A DNA stretch of 64,000 bases from Aedes albopictus (taxonomy: Eukaryota > Arthropoda > Insecta > Diptera > Culicidae): the NCBI RefSeq assembly GCF_035046485.1, contig NC_085138.1:43001464-43065463 (forward strand). Direction: 5' to 3'. The notes under the pieces are model-generated. The model searched no databases and had not been told where the DNA came from. It saw only the letters and a list, made by a program, of their open reading frames with translations. This document shows positions 53,642-64,000 of this stretch, piece after piece. The position numbers and the translations under genes are program-made. Within the stretch, counting starts at the first letter, position 1; each line of letters begins with the position of its first letter.

Positions 53642-56600
53642 GAATCCTGAGAGGATTCTGCAAAGAATCCTGAGAGGATTCTGCAAAGAATCCTGAGAGG
53701 ATTCTGCAAAGAATCCTGAGAGGATTCTGCAAAGAATCCTGAGAGGATTCTGCAAAGAATCCTGAGAGGATTCTGCAAAGAATCCTGAGAGGATTCTGCA
53801 AAGAATCCTGAGAGGATTCTGCAAAGAATCCTGAGAGGATTCTGCAAAGAATCCTGAGAGGATTCTGCAAAGAATCCTGAGAGGATTCTGCAAAGAATCC
53901 TGAGAGGATTCTGTAAAGAATCCTGAGAGGATTCTGTAAAGAATCCTGAGAGGATTCTGTAAAGAATCCTGAGAGGATTCTGTAAAGAATCCTGAGAGGA
54001 TTCTGTAAAGAATCCTGAGAGGATTCTGTAAAGAATCCTGAGAGGATTCTGTAAAGAATCCTGAGAGGATTCTGCAAAGAATCCTGAGAGGATTCTGCAA
54101 AGAATCCTGAGAGGATTCTGCAAAGAATCCTGAGAGGATTCTGCAAAGAATCCTGAGAGGATTCTGCAAAGAATCCTGAGAGGATTCTGCAAAGAATCCT
54201 GAGAGGATTCTGCAAAGAATCCTGAGAGGATTCTGCAAAGAATCCTGAGAGGATTCTGCAAAGAATCCTGAGAGGATTCTGCAAAGAATCCTGAGAGGAT
54301 TCTGCAAAGAATCCTGAGAGGATTCTGCAAAGAATCCTGAGAGGATTCTGCAAAGAATCCTGAGAGGATTCTGCAAAGAATCCTGAGAGGATTCTGCAAA
54401 AAATCCTGAGAGGATTCTGCAAAGAATCCTGAGAGGATTCTGCACAGAATCCTGAGAGGATTCTGCACAGAATCCTGAGAGGATTCTGCAAAGAATCCTG
54501 AGAGGATTCTGCAAAGAATCCTGAGAGGATTCTGCAAAGAATCCTGAGAGGATTCTGCAAAGAATCCTGAGAGGATTCTGCAAAGAATCCTGAGAGGATT
54601 CTGCAAAGAATCCTGAGAGGATTCTGCAAAGAATCCTGAGAGGATTCTGCAAAGAATCCTGAGAGGATTCTGCAAAGAATCCTGAGAGGATTCTGCAAAG
54701 AATCCTGAGAGGATTCTGCAAAGAATCCTGAGAGGATTCTGCAAAGAATCCTGAGAGGATTCTGCAAAGAATCCTGAGAGGATTCTGCAAAGAATCCTGA
54801 GAGGATTCTGCAAAGAATCCTGAGAGGATTCTGCAAAGAATCCTGAGAGGATTCTGCAAAGAATCCTGAGAGGATTCTGCAAAGAATCCTGAGAGGATTC
54901 TGCAAAGAATCCTGAGAGGATTCTGCAAAGAATCCTGAGAGGATTCTGCAAAGAATCCTGAGAGGATTCTGCAAAGAATCCTGAGAGGATTCTGCAAAGA
55001 ATCCTGAGAGGATTCCGCAAAGAATCCTGAGAGGATTCTGCAAAGAATCCTGAGAGGATTCTGCAAAGAATCCTGAGAGGATTCTGCAAAGAATCCTGAG
55101 AGGATTCTGCAAAGAATCCTGAGAGGATTCTGCAAAGAATCCTGAGAGGATTCTGCAAAAAATCCTGAGAGGATTCTGCAAAGAATCCTGAGAGGATTCT
55201 GCAAAGAATCCTGAGAGGATTCTGCAAAGAATCCTGAGAGGATTCTGCAAAGAATCCTGAGAGGATTCTGCAAAGAATCCTGAGAGGATTCTGCAAAGAA
55301 TCCTGAGAGGATTCTGCAAAGAATCCTGAGAGGATTCTGCAAAGAATCCTGAGAGGATTCTGCAAAGAATCCTGAGAGGATTCTGCAAAGAATCCTGAGA
55401 GGATTCTGCAAAGAATCCTGAGAGGATTCTGCAAAGAATCCTGAGAGGATTCTGCAAAGAATCCTGAGAGGATTCTGCAAAGAATCCTGAGAGGATTCTG
55501 CAAAGAATCCTGAGAGGATTCTGCAAAGAATCCTGAGAGGATTCTGCAAAGAATCCTGAGAGGATTCTGCAAAGAATCCTGAGAGGATTCTGCAAAGAAT
55601 CCTGAGAGGATTCTGCAAAGAATCCTGAGAGGATTCTGCAAAGAATCCTGAGAGGATTCTGCAAAGAATCCTGAGAGGATTCTGCAAAGAATCCTGAGAG
55701 GATTCTGCAAAGAATCCTGAGAGGATTCTGCATAGAAACCTGAGAGGATTCTGCAAAGAATCCTGAGAGGATTCTGCAAAGAATCCTGAGAGGATTCTGC
55801 AAAGAATCCTGAGAGGATTCTGCAAAGAATCCTGAGAGGATTCTGCAAAGAATCCTGAGAGGATTCTGCAAAGAATCCTGAGAGGATTCTGCAAAGAATC
55901 CTGAGAGGATTCTGCAAAGAATCCTGAGAGGATTCTGCAAAGAATCCTGAGAGGATTCTGCAAAGAATCCTGAGAGGATTCTGCAAAGAATCCTGAGAGG
56001 ATTCTGCAAAGAATCCTGAGAGGATTCTGCAAAGAATCCTGAGAGGATTCTGCAAAGAATCCTGAGAGGATTCTGCAAAGAATCCTGAGAGGATTCTGCA
56101 AAGAATCCTGAGAGGATTCTGCAAAGAATCCTGAGAGGATTCTGCAAAGAATCCTGAGAGGATTCTGCAAAGAATCCTGAGAGGATTCTGCAAAGAATCC
56201 TGAGAGGATTCTGCAAAGAATCCTGAGAGGATTCTGCAAAGAATCCTGAGAGGATTCTGCAAAGAATCCTGAGAGGATTCTGCAAAGAATCCTGAGAGGA
56301 TTCTGCAAAGAATCCTGAGAGGATTCTGCAAAGAATCCTGAGAGGATTCTGCAAAGAATCCTGAGAGGATTCTGCAAAGAATCCTGAGAGGATTCTGCAA
56401 AGAATCCTGAGAGGATTCTGCAAAGAATCCTGAGAGGATTCTGCAAAGAATCCTGAGAGGATTCTGCAAAGAATCCTGAGAGGATTCTGCAAAGAATCCT
56501 GAGAGGATTCTGCAAAGAATCCTGAGAGGATTCTGCAAAGAATCCTGAGAGGATTCTGCAAAGAATCCTGAGAGGATTCTGCAAAGAATCCTGAGAGGAT

Positions 56601-57655
56601 TCTGCAAAGAATCCTGAGAGGATTCTGCAAAGAATCCTGAGAGGATTCTGCAAAGAATCCTGAGAGGATTCTGCAAAGAATCCTGAGAGGATTCTGCAAA
56701 GAATCCTGAGAGGATTCTGCAAAGAATCCTGAGAGGATTCTGCAAAGAATCCTGAGAGGATTCTGCAAAGAATCCTGAGAGGATTCTGCAAAGAATCCTG
56801 AGAGGATTCTGCAAAGAATCCTGAGAGGATTCTGCGAAGAATCCTGAGAGGATTCTGCGAAGAATCCTGAGAGGATTCTGCAAAGAATCCTGAGAGGATT
56901 CTGCAAAGAATCCTGAGAGGATTCTGCAAAGAATCCTGAGAGGATTCTGCAAAGAATCCTGAGAGGATTCTGCAAAGAATCCTGAGAGGATTCTGCAAAG
57001 AATCCTGAGAGGATTCTGCAAAGAATCCTGAGAGGATTCTGCAAAGAATCCTGAGAGGATTCTGCAAAGAATCCTGAGAGGATTCTGCAAAGAATCCTGA
57101 GAGGATTCTGCAAAGAATCCTGAGAGGATTCTGCAAAGAATCCTGAGAGGATTCTGCAAAGAATCCTGAGAGGATTCTGCAAAGAATCCTGAGAGGATTC
57201 TGCAAAGAATCCTGAGAGGATTCTGCAAAGAATCCTGAGAGGATTCTGCAAAGAATCCTGAGAGGATTCTGCAAAGAATCCTGAGAGGATTCTGCAAAGA
57301 ATCCTGAGAGGATTCTGCAAAGAATCCTGAGAGGATTCTGCAAAGAATCCTGAGAGGATTCTGCAAAGAATCCTGAGAGGATTCTGCAAAGAATCCTGAG
57401 AGGATTCTGCAAAGAATCCTGAGAGGATTCTGCAAAGAATCCTGAGAGGATTCTGCAAAGAATCCTGAGAGGATTCTGCAAAGAATCATGTGAGGATTCT
57501 GTAAAGAATCCTGAGAGGATTCTGCAAAGAATCCTGAGAGGATTCTGCAAAGAATCCTGAGAGGATTCTGCAAAGAATCATGTGAGGATTCTGCAAAGAA
57601 TCATGTGAGGATTCTGCAAAGAATCCTATGAGGATTCTGCAAAGAATCCCGAGAT
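53642..57655 (-). repeat. 23-bp satellite array C1 (minus orientation, CTGCAAAG variant)
   Basis: About 174 nearly identical units GAATCCTGAGAG then GATTCTGCAAA. Variants come in runs: seven adjacent CTGTAAAG units at about 53,910-54,065, two adjacent CTGCACAG at about 54,440-54,470 and two CTGCGAAG at about 56,835-56,860, as expected from local tandem duplication. All three minus-strand frames are open (1,317, 1,306 and 1,273 codons). On the plus strand each unit has TGA, so that strand is closed. It is satellite, not a gene. Confidence 0.96.
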
Positions 57656-60640
57656 GATTCTGGAGAGAATCCTGAGAGGATTCTGGAGTGAATCCTAAGA
57701 GGATTCTGCAGAGAATCCTGAGAGGATTCTGCAGAGAATCCTGAGTGGATACTGGCGAGAATCCAGAGAGGATTCTGGAGAGAATCCTGAGAGGATTCTG
57801 GAGAGAATCCTGAGAGGATTCTGGAGAGAATCCTGAGAGGATTCTGGAGAGAATCCTGAGAGGATTCTGGAGAGAATCCTGAGAGGATTCTGGAGAGAAT
57901 CCTGGGAGGATTCTGGAGAGAATCCTGGGAGGATTCTGGAGAGAATCCTGGGAGGATTCTGGAGAGAATCCTGGGAGGATTCTGGAGAGAATCCTGGGAG
58001 GATTCTGGAGAGAATCCTGGGAGGATTCTGGAGAGAATCCTGGGAGGATTCTGGAGAGAATCCTGGGAGGATTCTGGAGAGAATCCTGGGAGGATTCTGG
58101 AGAGAATCCTGGGAGGATTCTGGAGAGAATCCTGGGAGGATTCTGGAGAGAATCCTGGGAGGATTCTGGAGAGAATCCTGGCAGGATTCTGGAGAGAATC
58201 CTGGCAGGATTCTGGAGAGAATCCTGGCAGGATTCTGGAGAGAATCCTGGCAGGATTCTGGAGAGAATCCTGGCAGGATTCTGGAGAGAATCCCGGGAGG
58301 ATTCTGCAGATAATCTCGGGAGGATTCTGCAGATAATCCCGGGAGGATTCTGCAGAGAATCCTGGGAGGATTCTGCAGAGAATCCTGGGAGGATTCTGCA
58401 GCGAATCCTGGGAGGATTCTGCAGCAAATCCTGGGATGATTCTGCAGAATATCCTGGGAGGATTCTGCAGAGAATCCTGAGAGGATTCTGCAGAGAATCC
58501 TGAGTGGATACTGGCGAGAATCCAGAGAGGATTCTGGAGAGAATCCTGAGAGGATTCTGGAGAGAATCTTGGGAGGATTCTGGAGAGAATCCTGGGAGGA
58601 TTCTGGAGAGAATCCTGGGAGGATTCTGGAGAGAATCCTGGGAGGATTCTGGAGAGAATCCTGGGAGGATTCTGGAGAGAATCCTGGGAGGATTCTGGAG
58701 AGAATCCTGGGAGGATTCTGGAGAGAATCCTGGGAGGATTCTGGAGAGAATCCTGGGAGGATTCTGGAGAGAATCCTGGGAGGATTCTGGAGAGAATCCT
58801 GGGAGGATTCTGGAGAGAATCCTGGGAGGATTCTGGAGAGAATCCTGGGAGGATTCTGGAGAGAATCCTGGGAGGATTCTGGAGAGAATCCTGGGAGGAT
58901 TCTGGAGAGAATCCTGGGAGGATTCTGGAGAGAATCCTGGGAGGATTCTGGAGAGAATCCTGGGAGGATTCTGGAGAGAATCCTGGGAGGATTCTGGAGA
59001 GAATCCTGGGAGGATTCTGGAGAGAATCCTGGGAGGATTCTGGAGAGAATCCTGGGAGGATTCTGGAGAGAATCCTGGAAGGATTCTGGAGAGAATCCTG
59101 AGAGGATTCTGGAGAGAATCCTGGGAGGATTCTGGAGAGAATCCTGGGAGGATTCTGGAGAGAATCCTGGGAGGATTCTTGAGAGAATCCTGGGAGGATG
59201 CTGGAGAGAATCCTGGGAGGAATCTGGAGAGAATCCTGGGAGGATTCTGGAGAGAATCCTGGGAGGATTCTGGAGAGAATCCTGGGAGGATTCTGGAGAG
59301 AATCCTGGGAGGATTCTGGAGAGAATCCTGGGAGGATTCTGGAGAGAATCCTGGGAGGATTCTGGAGAGAATCCTGGGAGGATTCTGGAGAGAATCCTGG
59401 GAGGATTCTGGAGAGAATCCTGGGAGGATTCTGGAGAGAATCCTGGGAGGATTCTGGAGAGAATCCTGGAAGGATTCTGGAGAGAATCCTGAGAGGATTC
59501 TGGAGAGAATCCTGGGAGGATTCTGGAGAGAATCCTGGGAGGATTCTGGAGAGAATCCTGGGAGGATTCTGGAGAGAATCCTGGGAGGATTCTGGAGAGA
59601 ATTCTGGGTGGATTCTGCAGATAATCCCGGGAGGATTCTGCAGAGAATCCTTGGAGGATTCTGCAGAGAATCCTGAGAGGATTCTGCAGCGAATCCTGGG
59701 AGGATTCTGCAGCGAATCCTGGGATGATTCTGCAGAATATCCTGGGAGGATTCTGCAGCGAATCCTGGGAGGATTCTGCAGAGAATCCTGAGAGGATTCT
59801 GCAGAGAATCCTGGGAGGATTCTGCAGAGAATCCTGAGAGGATTCTGCAGAGAATCCTGAGAGGATTCTGCAGAGAATCCTGGGAGGATTCTGCAGAGAA
59901 TCCTGAGAGGATTCTGCAGAGAATCCTGGGAGGATTCTGCAGAGAATCCTGGGAGGATTCTGCAGAGAATCCTGGGAGGATTCTGCAGAGAATCCTGGGA
60001 GGATTCTGCAGAGAATCCTGGGAGGATTCTGCAGAGAATCCTGGGAGGATTCTGCAGAGAATCCTGGGAGGATTCTGCAGAGAATTCTGGGAGGATTCTG
60101 CAGAGAATCCTGGGAGGATTCTGCAGAGAATCCTGGGAGGATTCTGCAGAGAATCCTGGGAGGATTCTGCAGAGAATCCTGGGAGGATTCTGCAGAGAAT
60201 CCTGGGAGGATTCTGCAGAGAATCCTGGGAGGATTCTGCAGAGAATCCTGGGAGGATTCTGCAGAGAATCCTGGGAGGATTCTGCAGAGAATCCTGGGAG
60301 GATTCTGCAGAGAATCCTGGGAGGATTCTGCAGAGAATCCTGGGAGGATTCTGCAGAGAATCCTGGGAGGATTCTGCAGAGAATCCTGGGAGGATTCTGC
60401 AGAGAATCCTGGGAGGATTCTGCAGAGAATCCTGGGAGGATTCTGCAGAGAATCTTGGGAGGATTCTGCAGAGAATCTTGGGAGGATTCTGCAGAGAATC
60501 CTTGAAGGATTCTGCAGAGAATCCTGGGAGGATTCTGCAGAGAATCGTAGGAGGATTCTACAGAGAATCCTGGGAGGATTCTGCAGAGAATCTTGAGAGG
60601 ATTCTGCAGATAAACCTGAGAGGATTGTGCAGAGAATCCT
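57656..60640 (-). repeat. 23-bp satellite array C2 (CTGGGAG variant, open in six frames)
   Basis: The unit changes to GAATCCTGGGAG plus GATTCTGGAGA (later GATTCTGCAGA). The A-to-G change turns TGA into TGG, so both strands lose their stops (plus strand 58,504-59,676, 390 codons, RESWEDSGENPG type; minus strand 57,486-58,427, 313 codons). GGATACTGGCGAG contexts recur 759 bp apart (57,742 and 58,501; 33 units), and TGGGATGATTC contexts 1,288 bp apart (58,432 and 59,720; 56 units), marking segmental duplications in whole units. Confidence 0.95.
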
Positions 60641-60644
60641 TTTA

Positions 60645-61920
60645 GAATCCTCTCAGGATACTCTGCAGAATCCTCTCAGGATTCTCTGCAGAATCCTCAC
60701 AGGATTCTCTGCAGAATCCTCTCAGGATTCTCTGCAGAATCCTCTCAGGATTCTCTGCAGAATCCTCTCAGGATTCTCTGCAGAATCCTCTCAGGATTCT
60801 CTGCAGAATCCTCTCAGGATTCTCTGCAGAATCCTCTCAGGATACTCTGCAGAATTCTCTCAGGATTCTCTGCAGAATCCTCTCAGGATTCTCTGCAGAA
60901 TCCTCTCAGGATTCTCTGCAGAATCCTCTCAGGATTCTCTGCAGAATCCTCTCAGGATTCTCTGCAGAATCCTCTCAGGATTCTCTGCAGAATCCTCTCA
61001 GGATTCTCTGCAGAATCCTCTCAGGATTCTCTGCAGAATCCTCTCAGGATTCTCTGCAGAATCCTCTCAGGATTCTCTGCAGAATCCTCTCAGGATTCTC
61101 TGCAGAATCCTCTCAGGATTCTCTGCAGAATCCTCTCAGGATTCTCTGCAGAATCCTCTCAGGATTCTCTGCAGAATCCTCTCAGGATTCTCTGCAGAAT
61201 CCTCTCAGGATTCTCTGCAGAATCCTCTCAGGATTCTCTGCAGAATCCTCTCAGGATTCTGTGCAGAATCCTCTCAGGATTCTGTGCAGAATCCTCTCAG
61301 GATTCTGTGCAGAATCCTCTCAGGATTCTCTGCAGAATCCTCTTAGGATTCTCTGCAGAATCCTCTCAGGATTCTCTGCAGAATTCTCTCAGGATTCTCT
61401 GCAGAATCCTCTCAGGATTCTCTGCAGAATTCTCTCAGGATTCTCTGCAGAATACTCTCAGGATTCTCTGCAGAATCCTCTCAGGATTCTCTGCAGAATC
61501 CTCTCAGGATTCTCTGCAGAATCCTCTCAGGATTCTCTGCAGAATCCTCTCAGGATTCTCTGCAGAATCCTCTCAGGATTCTCTGCAGAATCCTCTCAGG
61601 ATTCTCTGCAGAATCCTCTCAGGATTCTCTGCAGAATCCTCTCAGGATTTTCTCCTGAATCCTCTCAGGATTCTCGGCAGAATCCTCTCAGGATTCTCTG
61701 CAGAATCCTCTCAGGATTCTCTGCAGAATTCTCTCAGGATTCTCTGCAGAATCCTCTCAGGATTCTTTGCAGTATCCTCTCAGCATTCTCTGCAGCATCC
61801 TATCAGGATTCTCTGCAGAATTCACTCAGGATTCTCTGCAGAATTTTCTCAGGATTATCTGCAAAATCCTCTTAATATTCTCTGCAGAATCCTCTCATGT
61901 TTCTTTGCAGAATCCACTCA
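60645..61920 (+). repeat. 23-bp satellite array D (plus orientation)
   Basis: About 55 units of the array-A type (CTCTGCAG) begin after the junction AGAATCCTTTTAGAATCC, so arrays C and D meet head-to-head. Units decay toward 61,920, where the array ends beside CATTTGTGTTGC. Plus-strand ORFs of 204-239 codons are read-through. Confidence 0.95.
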
Positions 61921-61970
61921 TTTGTGTTGCATTATGAATCATAATGCAATTGTTTGGCCAACAACCTGTG

Positions 61971-62232
61971 CACAGACAAACAGACGTAACACCTTGAACG
62001 ATTTTCATTGAAATCCATCGCCCAGTTCACACTACCATCACCTGGTGGAAAAGTTGCACGAATCACTGTGTTGTGCAATATCGTCAACAGAAGGCGCTAG
62101 TGTGAAACGTCAAACACATAGAAAACCGATGCGCGCGCCTCTGGTTGTGGAAGCCACAACTATGAAAATTTAAAATGATCGTTAAAAGCGTGGTCGATGG
62201 AAATTTCGTAAGTGTTACGTCTGTTTGTCTGT
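61971..62232 (+). mobile_element. 262-bp hAT-like MITE, complete copy 3
   Basis: CACAGACAAACAGACGTAAC and GTTACGTCTGTTTGTCTGT are the ends. AACCTGTG (8 bp) flanks both sides exactly (61,963-61,970 and 62,233-62,240). It is the intact reference for the copies at 3,173 and 23,633. The interior includes CCATCACCTGGTGG and GATGCGCGCGCCTC. It has no coding capacity. Confidence 0.92.
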
Positions 62233-62404
62233 AACCTGTGTTTCCAGAGCTTGAAAAACTGTGACGGTTATAGCACAGCTAGTTTAATTCAAGTATTGCG
62301 TCTTGCTTAATGGAACACGTGGGTGATCCCGTTCCACCAACAGGAAGCATGATGATACCGATGGAAATGATCTTATTACAGAGATCATTTTTTCTTTTTG
62401 CAAA

Positions 62405-62530
62405 AAATGTTGTATGCAACTCGTTGCAAAACTCGATTTTTACAGCACTCGTAAAGCATCGTTGGATAAATGTACGACTCGTGCTGTAAAAATCATCATT
62501 TTGCAACTCGTTACATAAATAACTATTGCA
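62405..62530. repeat. Imperfect foldback (TGCAACTCGTTGCAAAA type)
   Basis: TGCAACTCGTTGCAAAACTCG..TTTTTACAGCACTCGTA (about 62,414-62,452) is mirrored by TACGACTCGTGCTGTAAAAA..TTTTGCAACTCGTTACA (about 62,473-62,514). It is a palindromic dispersed element; the outer limits and target duplication are uncertain. Confidence 0.65.
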
Positions 62531-64000
62531 ATAGTACATAGAAGGTTAAAATTTGTTTCGTGGGACTTAATGACCATCTAATCGTTTGGTCAATGTGCAG
62601 GCCTCTTATGGAAACGAAAATAGATCACCGAACTCGTCTTTATATTGGCTCCAAATCAAAACAAAGTCTTTCTATACGCTTTTCTATATGTTTTATATGT
62701 ATTATTATTATGATTCACTCGGAAAAAATCGTCTCTCTATCGCGCCGGCCAGTAGGTCTCATTAATAAATCATAATCGATCAGTTCGGGTCAAACGACAA
62801 AATAATCAATTACACTATCACTCAATCCTTTCCCTTTCGCTGTCTGCTGGATGTCCGTCTCGCTTTATTTCCAATACAAAATTCGAAAAGTCGACCCAGA
62901 CGAGAGTCTCGCGGATTGCGTGCGTGTGTTCCTTTGAGGGAAAAAAAACCATCGAACGACATAATTTATTAACTGTCTTTTGGGATCGATTATCTGGCGA
63001 AGATATCTCCGACTGCCCGTGGAGAATGCGCGATATCACCGCGATCTAGTCCATCCAGGTCGGTTTGTAGCTGTTTTCAACTGTTGAAATCGACCAGCTG
63101 CTCTCTGGGTCCTTTGAGGACTAAAAGGTACCTAAATATGCCAACATCGAGTACCTACGGAAAACATTTTAATAATTCATAACTCTGACGGTCCAAAATT
63201 TGAGCTAATTTCGATTGAATTTGTTTCAATCAAAGTAGCCGGCGACCCGTATACGACCGATGATGGCCACGGCGCGCAAGGTGACACAAAAAATGCGGTC
63301 TGTTCCATTATTTATCAATCAGTGCACTTCTTTGCGACGCGTCGGCGACGATATGGAGGAATGGAGGAAGAGAAGAACACATTTGGCGACTTGGATCTTC
63401 TGGCTGGATGGACAGTCAGTTTGTGAGATTGCTTACGCTGGAACAATTTTCGCTGTGGCAGCACTAGTATGGGCGGGCGGAAATCGGAGAAAAAATCAAT
63501 CCCAGATGAATTATGACTCTGATTTATTATTGTCAATTTCTACTATACTTGGTTTTTAGGTGCTGGCGCCTCCAAGGCTTTGACCTTTTCGTTACTAGCC
63601 TGTTGTGTAGTTTTTGTGAATGGAAATTATAGCGAGCACAGAAGTGTACTGGATATGTTGACTTTACAGCACAATCTTTCAATGGAAAATCCACAATCAT
63701 GACTCGAGTATAAGACCTGCAGACTCCATTAATTCGGGGAAACTGGAGGAACATCGTGTAAGATCAACGTGCTCTACTCCAGTGAAGTAAAGTAACTTAA
63801 AAACCAACAAGATATCATGGTAGCAAAGTCCTTTGATGGTAGGTAATGCATAATAAATACAAACCCCATAGAGGGCATTAGCCTTTTCGCAGAAATTCTC
63901 ACTCTACCTGGTTCTGAAAAACTTGAGCGTTTGCTCTTCAGGATGATCGGCTCACAAAAGCCTCTGTTCCACACGTTTGGAGCAACTGATCAACGTCCGA
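62531..64000. other. No supported gene
   Basis: Mixed-composition DNA with ORFs of 60-99 codons on both strands. The longest (63,260-63,559, plus) has a hydrophobic stretch AGTIFAVAALVWAGG but overlaps an opposite-strand ORF and has no recognised domain. The window ends here, so a gene continuing beyond 64,000 cannot be excluded. Confidence 0.35.

Noticed and set aside
53620..57573. Minus-strand ORFs of 1,273-1,317 codons as real genes
   Set aside because: Same reason: all three frames of one strand are open, with starts and ends set only by array edges.
28770..61920. CRISPR array
   Set aside because: The 23-bp repeats are directly abutting with no spacers, and the context is a eukaryotic retrotransposon genome.

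Overview
The window looks like transposon- and satellite-rich DNA from a culicine (Aedes-type) mosquito. The evidence is the family mix: RTE/JAM1-type LINEs, a Ty3/gypsy LTR retrotransposon, hAT, piggyBac-like and TA-, TAA- or TTA-targeting MITEs, foldback elements, tRNA-like modules and short-period satellites. I see no complete host gene. The species call is inference. The best host-gene hint is a TATA box, start codon and splice donor near 28.63-28.73 kb.

Layout. 1-2.3 kb is a decayed AT-rich minisatellite. 2.3-10.3 kb is intergenic DNA with small MITEs, a dead LINE fragment (5.3-5.9 kb), a GGTCTCAGGGG-type minisatellite (6.7-7.3 kb) and a 153-bp tandem repeat (9.4-10.1 kb). 10.36-15.6 kb is one minus-strand hAT transposase relic broken by a foldback element that itself holds a TA-flanked element, by a 0.93-kb retroposon with a 24-bp target duplication, by a TAA-flanked MITE and by an unexplained 0.5-kb segment. 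15.7-17.7 kb holds two tRNA-like modules, a long palindrome, a MITE and a dead RTE LINE on the minus strand. 18.9-21.96 kb is a nearly full-length but frameshifted RTE LINE on the plus strand. Its 3' end is split by a 4.35-kb TTAA-flanked palindromic element carrying two further nested MITEs. 26.95-28.48 kb is a non-autonomous hAT element with a perfect 8-bp target duplication.

The right half is dominated by about 15 kb of one 23-bp satellite (28.8-32.0, 44.8-46.8, 50.2-51.85, 53.6-61.9 kb). It occurs in both orientations and meets head-to-head near 60.64 kb. Two LTR retrotransposons sit inside it: a 12.8-kb gypsy element (31,993-44,816; 622-bp LTRs that read as identical; CAGG duplication) and a 1.79-kb minus-strand non-autonomous element (51,851-53,641; 248-bp LTRs that read as identical; GAATC duplication). 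The gypsy pol is split by two MITEs whose removal restores frame, by a third MITE in the leader and by one plain frameshift. The very long repetitive reading frames are a property of the satellite unit, which lacks stops in all three frames of one strand, or of both strands in the CTGGGAG variant.

Working together: the only coordinated gene set is gypsy gag-pol (capsid, protease, reverse transcriptase/RNase H, integrase), and it is broken here. Everything else is a record of nested insertions, and the empty-site comparisons give firm boundaries for several elements.
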